Shown piece by piece: positions 42,646 to 51,575 of a DNA stretch of 64,000 nucleotides (position 1 is its first letter; each line of letters starts with the position of its first letter). The stretch is from positions 2,542,001 through 2,606,000 of the forward strand of contig OW818680.1 of NCBI GenBank assembly GCA_942493055.1. Direction: 5' to 3'. Both the position numbers and the translations under genes were made by a program. The notes beneath the pieces were generated by a model, which saw only the letters and a program-made list of their open reading frames with translations, was not told where the DNA came from and did no database searches. This DNA comes from CAIZQW01 sp942493055. Lineage in GTDB: Bacteria; Verrucomicrobiota; Kiritimatiellia; RFP12; UBA1067.

Positions 42646-43920
42646 ATGATGAATCAAAAAGACAGACAACGCATTTGCGACCTGGCCACGCGCTGGAGCG
42701 ATTTTGCCGCGCAGCCTGTCATGAACGAGCGGAAGCGGCTCTGGCGGGCAGTGCATGACCTGAAGATGGTGAGGCCGATGATCCTGGTCGAGACTAGCTC
42801 GGTTGAGGGGTTTGTCACGTCAGACGAACTGCTCTGCCAAGATCCGTTCTTGCGCGCAGTCGAACGCAACTTGTTGGAGACCTTGCGCCACGCGGAGGAG
42901 GTGGGCGACGATGTGGTGGTCGAGCCGTACTATCGTCTCGGCTGGCAGATGATCCTTTCAGACTTCGGCGTGCCGGTCGAGACCAAGCCCGCCACCACGT
43001 CGACGGGAGAGAAGTCGCTGGGCTACAGTTTTAACTTTCCTATCAAGACACCTGAAGAGATCTGCAAGCTGCGAAAACGCGCCTTTAACGTGGACAGAGA
43101 AAAGACGCTCCAGATGAAGCGGGTGCTGGAGGATGTGATGGGCGATATTCTTCCAGTCAGGGTCGGCAATTACGATCCCTTCAACGTCGACCCGGGCGAC
43201 GACGGCTGGGCAGGCATGTTCTTCTTCGGGCTGACCTGGCAGATCTACCGCTTCATCGGCAACGACGGCCTGCTGTACTGGCTGTATGATGCGCCAGAGG
43301 CCATCCATGCACTGATGGACTACATGCTCGATGACCGCACGCGGTTGTTCGACTATATGGAGCAACAAAAACTCCTGGACTTCAACACGGACAACCAGAT
43401 GGCGGGGCCGAGAGGCTATGGTTACACCTCCGAACTTCCGCAGCCTGATTCGGACGCGCCGGTGACCCTGAAGAATCTGTGGGGCTGGGCTGAGTCGCAG
43501 GAGACGACCTGCATCTCGCCGGAGATGTTCAAAGAGTTCTTTCTCCCCTACCTCGCCAAGCTCAGCTCGAAATTCGGTCTGATTTATTACGGCTGCTGCG
43601 AACCGGTGCATGACCGGCTCGACCTGATTATGGAGGCGATTCCCAATCTGCGTTCCGTCTCGGTCTCTGGCTGGGCCGACTTCCAGAAGATCGGCGAGAT
43701 GCTGGGCAAGCGGTATGTTTATTCGCGTAAGCCGTCGCCAAACTTTCTCAGCGGCGCAAACCCCGACTGGCAGGCTGCGGAGGAGGACATGCGCAAGACC
43801 CGCGCGGCCACGACAAACTGCAATGTCGAGCTGCTGTTACGCGACTTGTACACCGTGAACGGGGAACGCGGCAGGCTTGCAAAATGGGTCGAGATGACAA
43901 AGTCGATTTTTAATATGTGA
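42646..43920 (+). CDS. URO-D superfamily protein with altered metal site (2 of 3)
   Basis: 424 residues; AGGTGAG precedes the ATG at 42646. Weaker match to the URO-D fold than its neighbours, but the barrel layout is preserved: DGWAGMFFFGLTWQIYRFIG, TCISPEMFKEFFLPYLAKLS, then YYGCCEPVHDRLDLIMEAIP. The usual His-x-Cys-Gly reads Tyr-Gly-Cys-Cys here, so one metal ligand is missing or moved. Related proteins occur beside glycosidases in PVC genomes without known activity. It ends 14 bp before the first GH106-like gene, which points to co-translation. Confidence 0.75.
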   Translation: MMNQKDRQRICDLATRWSDFAAQPVMNERKRLWRAVHDLKMVRPMILVETSSVEGFVTSDELLCQDPFLRAVERNLLETLRHAEEVGDDVVVEPYYRLGWQMILSDFGVPVETKPATTSTGEKSLGYSFNFPIKTPEEICKLRKRAFNVDREKTLQMKRVLEDVMGDILPVRVGNYDPFNVDPGDDGWAGMFFFGLTWQIYRFIGNDGLLYWLYDAPEAIHALMDYMLDDRTRLFDYMEQQKLLDFNTDNQMAGPRGYGYTSELPQPDSDAPVTLKNLWGWAESQETTCISPEMFKEFFLPYLAKLSSKFGLIYYGCCEPVHDRLDLIMEAIPNLRSVSVSGWADFQKIGEMLGKRYVYSRKPSPNFLSGANPDWQAAEEDMRKTRAATTNCNVELLLRDLYTVNGERGRLAKWVEMTKSIFNM

Positions 43921-43934
43921 GGGAGGGGTTAAGC

Positions 43935-46900
43935 ATGAACAAGAGGATACTTGCACTGGCGCTCTTATGCGGGACCATGAGCGGCGTTTCAGAAGGGGCG
44001 AACGACAAACTGGAAAAGGATTTCATAACGCCACCCAAGGAGGCGCAGGCGTGGTGCTACTGGTGGTGGCTCAACGGCGCAGCCAGCAATGAGGGCATTA
44101 CCCGCGATTTCGAGGAGATGCAAAAAAAGGGAATCAGCGGGGCGCTTCTCTTTGACGCAGGCGAGGCGGGAGCAGGAGCACCCCGAGGTCCGGCCTTCAT
44201 GAGCCCCGAGTGGCGTGAACTCTACAAGCACGCCGTTCGAGAGGCGGATCGTTGCGGCATCGTGCTGACCGTCAACCTCTGCAGCGGCTGGAATGCCGGA
44301 GGGCCGTGGATTACGCCTGAACATGCCGCAAAAAAACTGGTCTGTTCGCAAACAATCGTCAAAGGGCCTGGGAACATCGCTGTCACCCTGGCGAAGCCAC
44401 AGGCCGTGCAGGGCTTCTATTGTGACTTGGCTGTCCTGGCCTGTCCCGTGGGGACAAACACGTTCTCCGCTGCGTTGAGCGCCAGTTCACAATACCAGCA
44501 CTACAGTCCATCCTTGGCGGAGGATGGAGACGACGTATCGCGCTGGATCTCCAACGGCGACAAGCCTGGCATGGGACCGACACCTGAGAAGCCAGAGTTC
44601 CTTCAGTTTGCTTTGGAAGAGCCTCAGGTGGTTGCCGGGATCTATTTAAAGCCCTATCCGGAGTGCGGCCCCAGCGAGGTCGAGGTGCAATGCTCGGATG
44701 ACGGCCAGGTGTTTCGTCCACTCAAACGCGAGACCTTCAAGCCACTGGAGGAGAAGGTCATCCTCTTCGAAGAGACCCGCGCAAAACAGTTCCGCGTCAT
44801 CTTCCTCTCGTCTCATCCCTTTCATGGTCAGGCGAACTGGAATGTCCAGGTGTCCGAGATTGCGCTGCTGGCACCAAATCAGAAAACACCGGCCACGCGC
44901 TCCGCATGGGAGAGCCGTTCCGCAATCGAGATCACGCGATTCATGACTGAGGATGGCAAACTCGCGTGGCAGGCGCCCGATGGCAAGTGGAAGCTCCTGC
45001 GCATCGGAACCACGCTCCATGGCGACAAGATCAAGTGTGTCGGGTCAGGTCCGACCGGACTGGAGATCGACACGATGAGCGCAGCGGCGATGGATGCGCA
45101 CTTCGCCGAAACAGGCGCGAAGATGCTCGCCGATGCCGGTCCACTGGTTGGCAAGACAGTTCAGTACTTCCACATCGATAGCTGGGAACTGGGGCAACCC
45201 ACCTGGACGCCCAAGATGCGCGAAGAATTTCAAAAACGGCGCGGCTATGATCCGCTGATCTGGCTGCCGGCCGTGCTGGGGCAGACGGTGGACTCGACTG
45301 AAGCGACCGCCCGCTTCATGCAGGACTACCACCGCACGGCCGCGGACCTGGTGGCTGAGAACTATTATGGCCGGCTGGAGGAGTTGTCTGTAAAAGGCGG
45401 GCTCCGGGGAACGCATCCCGAGTCTGGCGGTCCGTTCTTTACTCACTGGATTGACGCACTGCAGTGCCTCGGCAGAACCGCCATTCCGATGGGCGAGTTC
45501 TGGCGTCGGAACTACGAGCCGAATGGCGATGTGACGCACAGCGACAACCCCAGCCTCAAACAGGCTGCCAGTGCCGCGCACATCTATGGCAAGCCGCTCT
45601 GCCAGGCCGAGGCCTTCACCTCCATGGCGGCCTGCGATTGGACAGCCGAGCCTTGGATCTTCAAGGATATCGGGGACAAAGCCTTTTGCGAAGGGCTGAC
45701 CCGCAACGTGCTCTGCTTCTGGGTTCATCAGCCCAAGCTCGATGCCAAGCCCGGCTTCCAGTGGGTCCACGTCGGCACGCACTTTGATTGTAACATCACC
45801 TGGTGGCCGTTGGCGGACGGGTGGCTGACTTACCTGTCGCGCTGTCAGCTCATGCTTCGGCAGGGTTTATTCGTTGCGGACTTCGCCTACCTTCAGAGTG
45901 AAGCTGTCCCGGGTTTTCTCCAAAAGCGTCACGCACAGCAACCGCTTCGTCCTGCCGGTTTTGACTATGACGTACTCAACGCAGAGGTGCTCCTGACACG
46001 CGCCACAGCTAAGGACGGCCGTCTCGTATTGCCCGACGGCATGAGCTACCGTTACCTGGTCCTTCCGCATGAAGCCAACGCCATCCTCTCTCCTTCGACC
46101 CTGAAGAAGATCAACGAGCTGACAGCGGCGGGCGTGACAATCGTTGGCCCGGCCTCACGACTCGCTGATGTTCCGAAACTGCGCCAAGGGACGCTCGATG
46201 CCATCACCCGTGCCGATGGCCAATTGTCTGATATCGCATTCACGACATCCATGCCCGGCGCGAAGTTCGACTGGATCCATCGCCGCGATGGCGAAAAGGA
46301 GATCTACTTCATCAGCAACCAAAGCCTCCATGAGGTGACGGCGACCGCTCGCTTCCGCGTGAAAGGCAAGGTGCCTGAACTCTGGGACGCGGTGACTGGA
46401 AAAATCCGAGCACTCCCAGCTTACAAAGCGACAGAAGACGGTTGCATGGAAATCCCCATGTCCTTCGCGCCGCGTCAATCGTTCTTTGTTGTCTTTCGTC
46501 CGCTGGTAGGGACGGTTCGCCGAACCGTCCGCGGCGCGCCCGGCGGTCGCGCCCTACCGAACTTCCCCGAGCTGAAAGCGGTCATGGAGCTGACAGGACC
46601 ATGGGAGGTGACGTTCGATCCGGCGTGGTTCTATCCGGATAACGGCACGGGCGGCAAGATGACCTTCAGCGCCCTGTCGGACTGGGCGGCGCACGCTGAT
46701 CCAGCGATCAAGCACTATTCGGGCATCGCCATCTATCGCAAGAGTTTCAGTTATCAGTTATCAGTAATCAGTAATCAGTTGTCAGTAGGCAACACTGATC
46801 ACCGATCACTGATCACTGACCACTCTCCTCTCTTCCTCCACCTCGGCGTTGTCAAGAACGTCGCTCGCGTCCGCCTCAATGGCAAAAATCTCGGGACTGT

Positions 46901-47180
46901 CTGGACGGCACCGTGGCAGGTTGACATTTCCAGCGCCGTGAAGCCAGGTGCTAACACATTGGAGATCGAAGTGGCCAATCTCTGGCCCAACCGGCTGATC
47001 GGCGATGCGACCCTGCCCCAGGAGCAGCGCCGCACCGTCACGAATGTCCGCACCTATGATACCCAGGAAACAGCGAGTTATGGTTGCAAGAAATGCGGGC
47101 TTCGCAAGAAGGACGGGAAGCCCGCCGAGTTGCTCCCTTCCGGGTTGCTGGGGCCGGTTCGGATCATCAAAGAGGAATGA
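43935..47180 (+). CDS. GH106-like glycosidase (alpha-L-rhamnosidase family), copy 1
   Basis: 1081 residues from the ATG at 43935 (GGGAGGGG upstream). Signal peptide about 1-22. DFITPPKEAQAWCYWWWLNG and FMSPEWRELYKHAVREADRC are typical GH106 openings. Conserved acidic motifs shared by all four paralogues are DSWE (E418), ESGG (E496) and MGEFW (E521), the likely active-site carboxylates. A discoidin-like insert lies at about 170-330, and the C-terminal jelly roll has RLNGKNLGTVWTAPWQVDIS and NLWPNRLIGD. Two in-frame repeats interrupt the C-terminal part: a 54-bp double hairpin (46505-46558) encoding VGTVRRTVRGAPGGRALP, and a 7-bp-period repeat (46748-46825) encoding SYQLSVISNQLSVGNTDH and further residues. 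Confidence 0.85.
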   Translation: MNKRILALALLCGTMSGVSEGANDKLEKDFITPPKEAQAWCYWWWLNGAASNEGITRDFEEMQKKGISGALLFDAGEAGAGAPRGPAFMSPEWRELYKHAVREADRCGIVLTVNLCSGWNAGGPWITPEHAAKKLVCSQTIVKGPGNIAVTLAKPQAVQGFYCDLAVLACPVGTNTFSAALSASSQYQHYSPSLAEDGDDVSRWISNGDKPGMGPTPEKPEFLQFALEEPQVVAGIYLKPYPECGPSEVEVQCSDDGQVFRPLKRETFKPLEEKVILFEETRAKQFRVIFLSSHPFHGQANWNVQVSEIALLAPNQKTPATRSAWESRSAIEITRFMTEDGKLAWQAPDGKWKLLRIGTTLHGDKIKCVGSGPTGLEIDTMSAAAMDAHFAETGAKMLADAGPLVGKTVQYFHIDSWELGQPTWTPKMREEFQKRRGYDPLIWLPAVLGQTVDSTEATARFMQDYHRTAADLVAENYYGRLEELSVKGGLRGTHPESGGPFFTHWIDALQCLGRTAIPMGEFWRRNYEPNGDVTHSDNPSLKQAASAAHIYGKPLCQAEAFTSMAACDWTAEPWIFKDIGDKAFCEGLTRNVLCFWVHQPKLDAKPGFQWVHVGTHFDCNITWWPLADGWLTYLSRCQLMLRQGLFVADFAYLQSEAVPGFLQKRHAQQPLRPAGFDYDVLNAEVLLTRATAKDGRLVLPDGMSYRYLVLPHEANAILSPSTLKKINELTAAGVTIVGPASRLADVPKLRQGTLDAITRADGQLSDIAFTTSMPGAKFDWIHRRDGEKEIYFISNQSLHEVTATARFRVKGKVPELWDAVTGKIRALPAYKATEDGCMEIPMSFAPRQSFFVVFRPLVGTVRRTVRGAPGGRALPNFPELKAVMELTGPWEVTFDPAWFYPDNGTGGKMTFSALSDWAAHADPAIKHYSGIAIYRKSFSYQLSVISNQLSVGNTDHRSLITDHSPLFLHLGVVKNVARVRLNGKNLGTVWTAPWQVDISSAVKPGANTLEIEVANLWPNRLIGDATLPQEQRRTVTNVRTYDTQETASYGCKKCGLRKKDGKPAELLPSGLLGPVRIIKEE
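46505..46558. repeat. 54-bp double-hairpin element, copy 2, in frame in a GH106-like gene
   Basis: Ends GGTAGGG and CCCTACC and centre CCGCGG as in 8568-8621, but the arms differ: ACGGTTC/GAACCGT and an imperfect GCGCCC/GGTCGC pair. It adds 18 codons (54 bp) without breaking the frame, in the linker before the domain that starts ELKAVMELTGPW. Confidence 0.75.
46748..46825. repeat. 7-bp-period palindromic repeat in frame in GH106-like copy 1
   Basis: Left arm: tandem CAGTTAT/CAGTAAT heptads. Right arm: CACTGAT/CACCGAT-type heptads that are roughly reverse complementary. It encodes SYQLSVISNQLSV and continues to SLITDH, between RKSF and the strand LFLHLGVVK. Confidence 0.8.
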
Positions 47181-47404
47181 AGGAATAATGGAACATTGTA
47201 ATAGTGAAACTGGAAACTCGAAACTGGGAATATACCGGGCTTCCCGGGCTATACGTGCTTTCCGGGCTGTACGATTGAAAGAACAGACAAAAAAAACAGA
47301 TCGTTTAGATGCTGATCTTTGCGTTCTTTGTGTTCTTCCTGACCGCCGTAGCCTTGGCGTAGGCTGGTTGCGGTGAATACTTTTACAACGAAAGCCTATA
47401 TGTT
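47181..47404. repeat. Repeat-filled spacer between GH106-like copies 1 and 2
   Basis: Holds GAAACTG-type heptads (47206-47230), CCGGGCT repeats (about 47237-47272), 9-bp-period CTTTGCGTT repeats (47317-47336) and the 42-bp element (47332-47373). No gene is seen. Confidence 0.7.
47332..47373 (-). repeat. 42-bp interspersed repeat, copy 2 (inverted)
   Basis: Exact reverse complement of 38622-38663. The two copies flank about 8.7 kb that includes the start of the URO-D/GH106 unit. Confidence 0.8.
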
Positions 47405-50400
47405 ATGCGAGAAATGACAAGACTCTTTATGGCCGGATTGTTCGCAGTGTGCATGTTCAGCACCTCCTTGACCGCAGGCGATCTGCAAAAGGATTTCCTC
47501 AATCCCCCCGCCGCAGCCAAGCCCTGGGTCTACTGGATCAACATGGACGGCCATTTCACAAAAGAGGGGATCACTGCTGATCTCGAAGCCATGAAGAGCG
47601 CCGGGGTCGGCGGCATGATTCACATGGATGTGGATGTGGGGGTGCCGCGCGGGAACGTGGCCTTCATGAGCGAGACCTGGCAGGAGAATTTCAAACATGC
47701 CGTGCTGGAATGCGAACGGCTGGGGCTGGAGCTGACGACCATCACGGGGCCAGGCTGGACCGGCACCGGCGGGCCATGGGTCGAAGCGGAACAGTCCATG
47801 CAGCATCTGGTCCCCGTCAGCGTGAACGTTAAAGGCCCTGCACCTTTCAACCAGATCCTGCCTAAGCCGCAGCCGCGCGTCTCGCCGTATCATACGACCC
47901 AGACGCCCCAGATGCGCAGCGCCTTAGCCGACTTCTACGAGGATGTGGCCGTGTATGCCTTTCCGCGGCGCGAGCCTGTGATTACGGACATCGCCGAGAA
48001 GGCGCTATTCATCCGAGACCCCTATACCTCCAAGCCGGGTATCAGGACGCATCTTCCATCGCCGACGAGCTATCCGGCGCTGGAGGGGTCGAAGGTGATT
48101 GACCCCAAGACAATCATCGATCTGACCGACCGTCTGCAAGCCGATGGCCGCCTGGAATGGGAGGTGCCACTCGGGGAGTGGACCATTCTGCGCATGGGCC
48201 GCCGCTCCAGCGGAGCCAATACCCGCCCCGCACCCGCTGCAGGCCTAGGGTTCGAAAGCAACAAGTTTGACAAGAAGTCATTGGAGTCCCACTTCAAGTC
48301 CTACTTCGATCCTTTGCTGGAACGGATCGGTCCGCGTCCGAAGGAGCGCACGACCGGCTTCACCGGCATGGATGCCGACAGTTGGGAGATGAGTTCGCAG
48401 AACTGGACGCCCGGTTTCCGCGAGGCGTTCAAGCAGCGACGCGGCTATGATCCGTGGCCCTATTTCCCGGTCTACTCCGGGTGCGTTGTCGGCAGCCGTG
48501 AAATCTCCGAACGGTTTCTGTGGGACGTCCGTACGACCTGCCAGGAGCTTCTGCTGGACAACCATATCGCGCACATGAAAACGTTATGTCACGCGCGCGG
48601 CCTCAAACTGGCTATTGAACCCTACGACATGACCCCGGTCAACGACTTGGATCTGGGATCGTACGCCGACATCCCGATGGGCGAGTTCTGGCATAACCAT
48701 TTCAATTCGGCTTGGAGCTGTATTGAGGCCTCCTCCATCGGACACGTGCTGGGCAAGTCCGTCGTCGCAGCCGAAGCATTTACCGCTGTGAAGACCCATT
48801 GGAAGACCTCGCCCTGGACGTTGAAGAACCAGAGCGACTGGGCCTTCGCCATCGGGATCAACCGGTTTGTGATTGTCTCCTTTGCCCATCAACCCAGGCT
48901 GGACAGAGTCCCTGGCATGATGTTTTCCAACTACGGACTCCAGTGGGAACGGACGCAGACCTTCTGGCCGCTGGTGGGAGCCTATCACCAGTATCTGGCG
49001 CGCTGCTCCCATCTGTTGCAGCAGGGCGTTGCTGTATCGGACATCCTCTACCTGACACCGGAAGGGGCGCCGCATGTCTTCCGCGCCCCGGACAGCGCCC
49101 TGCATGACGCACGGGGCTGGATGCCTGACAAGAAGGGCTATGGCTTTGATGCATGTTCGCCACGGATGCTGCTCGACCGGGCCAAGGTGAAGGACGGGCT
49201 GATCACCTTAGGCGGCAGCTCCTACCGGATGCTTGTTTTGCCCCGCTTCGACACGATGACGCCGGAACTGCTTGAACGCTTGATCGCACTCGTCAACGCC
49301 GGCGCCACGGTTTACGGCGCGCCGCCGATTGCCTCCCCGAGCCTCAGCAACTATCCGGAGTGCGACACACAGGTCAAGGCGCTGGCGCAAAAACTCTGGG
49401 CCGCCACGCCGACAGCCGAACGCCGCCTGGGCAACGGGCGTCTGATACTGGACGCGGAGGCGCAGCCCGGGAAAGAGAGCGGCGTCAACCGTCCGCTCTA
49501 TCCGGACTATACAGCGACGGAAGCCGTGTTGAAGGGGATGGGCCTCCCCGAGGATTTCGTCTCCGACGGCCCGCTTCGCTACGGTCACCGCCGGACAACA
49601 GACGAGGATATCTATTTCATTAGCAACACCACTGACAAAATAGTAGTGGCCTCTTGTGTGTTTCGCGTGACGCAAGGCGCACCCCAGTTGTGGGATCCCC
49701 TTACCGCGGAGACCAAGGCTTTGCCCGAGTTTACCCGCAACGAGAAAACGACTGCCGTGCCACTACGCTTTGAGTCCCATCAGAGCTTCTTTGTCATCTT
49801 CCGCAAGTCCCAAGTCGCAAGTCCCAAGTCCGAAATCAAGAACTCCCCGGAGCTGAAGCCGGTGATGGAACTGACTGGGCCGTGGACGGTGCAGTTTGAT
49901 CCGAAGCGCGGCGGGCCCGAAGGGATAGTGATCAGTAATCAGTTATCAGTGATCAGTAATCAGTTATCCGTTATCCGTCCGGAAGGAACGGTTGTCTTTG
50001 ATAAACTTCAGGATTGGACAACGCGACCGGAGGAGGGGATCAAATATTATTCAGGCATTGCGACCTATCGCAAGAGTTTCAGTTATCAGTTATCAGTAAG
50101 CAACACTGATCACCGATCACTGATCACTGACCACTTTCCTATCTTTCTTGACCTCGGTGTCGTTCGTGAAATGGCACGCGTCAAATTAAACAGCCACGAC
50201 CTCGGCGTGGTCTGGTGCGCGCCGTGGCGCGTTGATATTTCAAGCGCACTCCAGCCTGGCACAAACACGCTTGAGATCGAGGTCGTCAATCTCTGGCCGA
50301 ACCGTTTGATCGGCGATGCCGCAAAACCGGAAGCCGAGCGTCTGACCTGGACAGTCATTAAAACACCCTACACGAACAAGAGCGAACTGCTACCCTCGGG

Positions 50401-50434
50401 GCTGCTCGGACCCGTGCAACTCTTGACGAACTGA
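47405..50434 (+). CDS. GH106-like glycosidase, copy 2
   Basis: 1009 residues with a signal peptide (about 1-24, ends SLTAG). The opening DLQKDFLNPPAAAKPWVYWI and the motifs DSWE (E328), AIEPYD (E405, where other copies have ESGG or EAGG) and MGEFW (E427) place it in the GH106-like group. It lacks the large discoidin-like insert of copies 1, 3 and 4, so it is shorter. Three in-frame repeats are present: AAGTCCC heptads at 49804-49838, GTGATCA/CAGTTAT heptads at 49928-49978 and another copy at 50080-50135. All fall in surface-loop-like positions of the C-terminal domain. The ribosome binding site is weak. Probably part of the same unit, 224 bp after copy 1. Confidence 0.85.
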   Translation: MREMTRLFMAGLFAVCMFSTSLTAGDLQKDFLNPPAAAKPWVYWINMDGHFTKEGITADLEAMKSAGVGGMIHMDVDVGVPRGNVAFMSETWQENFKHAVLECERLGLELTTITGPGWTGTGGPWVEAEQSMQHLVPVSVNVKGPAPFNQILPKPQPRVSPYHTTQTPQMRSALADFYEDVAVYAFPRREPVITDIAEKALFIRDPYTSKPGIRTHLPSPTSYPALEGSKVIDPKTIIDLTDRLQADGRLEWEVPLGEWTILRMGRRSSGANTRPAPAAGLGFESNKFDKKSLESHFKSYFDPLLERIGPRPKERTTGFTGMDADSWEMSSQNWTPGFREAFKQRRGYDPWPYFPVYSGCVVGSREISERFLWDVRTTCQELLLDNHIAHMKTLCHARGLKLAIEPYDMTPVNDLDLGSYADIPMGEFWHNHFNSAWSCIEASSIGHVLGKSVVAAEAFTAVKTHWKTSPWTLKNQSDWAFAIGINRFVIVSFAHQPRLDRVPGMMFSNYGLQWERTQTFWPLVGAYHQYLARCSHLLQQGVAVSDILYLTPEGAPHVFRAPDSALHDARGWMPDKKGYGFDACSPRMLLDRAKVKDGLITLGGSSYRMLVLPRFDTMTPELLERLIALVNAGATVYGAPPIASPSLSNYPECDTQVKALAQKLWAATPTAERRLGNGRLILDAEAQPGKESGVNRPLYPDYTATEAVLKGMGLPEDFVSDGPLRYGHRRTTDEDIYFISNTTDKIVVASCVFRVTQGAPQLWDPLTAETKALPEFTRNEKTTAVPLRFESHQSFFVIFRKSQVASPKSEIKNSPELKPVMELTGPWTVQFDPKRGGPEGIVISNQLSVISNQLSVIRPEGTVVFDKLQDWTTRPEEGIKYYSGIATYRKSFSYQLSVSNTDHRSLITDHFPIFLDLGVVREMARVKLNSHDLGVVWCAPWRVDISSALQPGTNTLEIEVVNLWPNRLIGDAAKPEAERLTWTVIKTPYTNKSELLPSGLLGPVQLLTN
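49804..49838. repeat. AAGTCCC heptad repeat in frame in GH106-like copy 2
   Basis: Units AAGTCCC, AAGTCGC, AAGTCCC, AAGTCCG encode KSQVASPKSEIKN in the linker before ELKPVMELTGPW. Confidence 0.75.
49928..49978. repeat. CAGTTAT-type heptad repeat in frame in GH106-like copy 2, first copy
   Basis: Encodes VISNQLSVISNQLSVIR. The other three paralogues have only a short loop here, so this is a clear insertion. Confidence 0.8.
50080..50135. repeat. CAGTTAT-type palindromic repeat in frame in GH106-like copy 2, second copy
   Basis: A shorter relative of 46748-46825, encoding SYQLSVSNTDHRSLITDH between RKSF and the strand IFLDLGVVR. Confidence 0.8.
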
Positions 50435-50455
50435 GGCTACCAAGAAAATAATATC

Positions 50456-51532
50456 ATGAACACTGACTTGAAAAGACCGAACAAGGAACGCTTATTGACC
50501 ACCCTGCGGGGCGGCATACCTGACCGGGTACCGAACTACGAGATCCTGATTGAGGCGCGCAACGTGAAGGCGCTGCTGGGACAGGACATGGGTACCACCA
50601 TGGCGGCCTCGCGCGGCGACTCGGGGGAAGCGCTGTATGCACCGCCGATGGCACCCGAACAGTTCGCCGAGATCTGCCAGAAGACCGGTATGGACGCCAT
50701 GACGCTCGAATCGTTGTGGGCGCCGCTGAAATGGCGGGATGAGAAGGGCGGGCTGCACGTTATCAACGACCGGCGGATCAACGAATGGGAAGATCTGGAG
50801 AAGGCGATCCTGCCGAATGAGGAGTTTGATTTCACTCCGCGTCGGGAGGTCATCCGGGAGTATGTGCGCGTGGCAAAAGAACAGAATTTGGCCGTCTCCT
50901 GGTGCACGGGTGCCTTTTTCCAGTGCAGTTACTTCTTCCTGTGCGACTTCAACGAGTTTTTGGTAAAGTTCTACACGGATCGAAAATTTGTGGAGACGCT
51001 GTTTGATATCTGTACCGACTATTATGTGCGCATGGCTGAAATAGCCGTCGAGGAAGGAGTCGACGTGCTGTTCATGGCGGATGACATCGCCTTTAAGAGC
51101 GGCACCTTCGTCGAACCTGAATCCTTCAAAGAACTCTGGATGCCGCGTGCGAAACGCATACTCAAGGTGGGCAAGGACGCAGGTCTGCCAGTCATGTTCC
51201 ACTCGTGCGGAAATCTCACGCATGTGATGGACAGCATCATCATGGAACTGGGGCTCGATGCACTCAATCCGATCGAGCCCTACTCGATGGATATTTACGA
51301 CATGAAGAAGCGGTATGGCAACCGACTGACGCTGAGTGGCAACATTGATATCGCGGGGCCTCTGGCGTTCGGGACGCCTGAACAGGTGAGGGAAGAGGTG
51401 CGTCAGCACATGGAGCAGCTCAAGCCGGGCGGACGCTACATCCTCTCAACCAACCACAGCGTCATGGACGACATCCCGCCGGAGAATTTCAGGGCCATGC
51501 TTGATGCGGGGCTGGAGTTTGGGAGCTATTGA
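50456..51532 (+). CDS. URO-D superfamily protein, possible methyltransferase (3 of 3)
   Basis: 358 residues. Opens MNTDLKRPNKERLLTTLRGG. The metal-site motif is MFHSCG (H249, C251). The third position reads SGNID, so aspartate stands where the sister proteins have cysteine. MADDIAFKSGTFVEPESFKE matches the family helix-strand pattern. It lies 21 bp after GH106-like copy 2 and 43 bp before copy 3, inside the same unit. Haem synthesis is unlikely given the context; transfer of a methyl group from an O-methylated sugar or other donor is an attractive but unproven role. Confidence 0.82.
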   Translation: MNTDLKRPNKERLLTTLRGGIPDRVPNYEILIEARNVKALLGQDMGTTMAASRGDSGEALYAPPMAPEQFAEICQKTGMDAMTLESLWAPLKWRDEKGGLHVINDRRINEWEDLEKAILPNEEFDFTPRREVIREYVRVAKEQNLAVSWCTGAFFQCSYFFLCDFNEFLVKFYTDRKFVETLFDICTDYYVRMAEIAVEEGVDVLFMADDIAFKSGTFVEPESFKELWMPRAKRILKVGKDAGLPVMFHSCGNLTHVMDSIIMELGLDALNPIEPYSMDIYDMKKRYGNRLTLSGNIDIAGPLAFGTPEQVREEVRQHMEQLKPGGRYILSTNHSVMDDIPPENFRAMLDAGLEFGSY

Positions 51533-51575
51533 AATCAAATAATAATTAACCGCAAAGAACACAAAGGAAAGAAGA

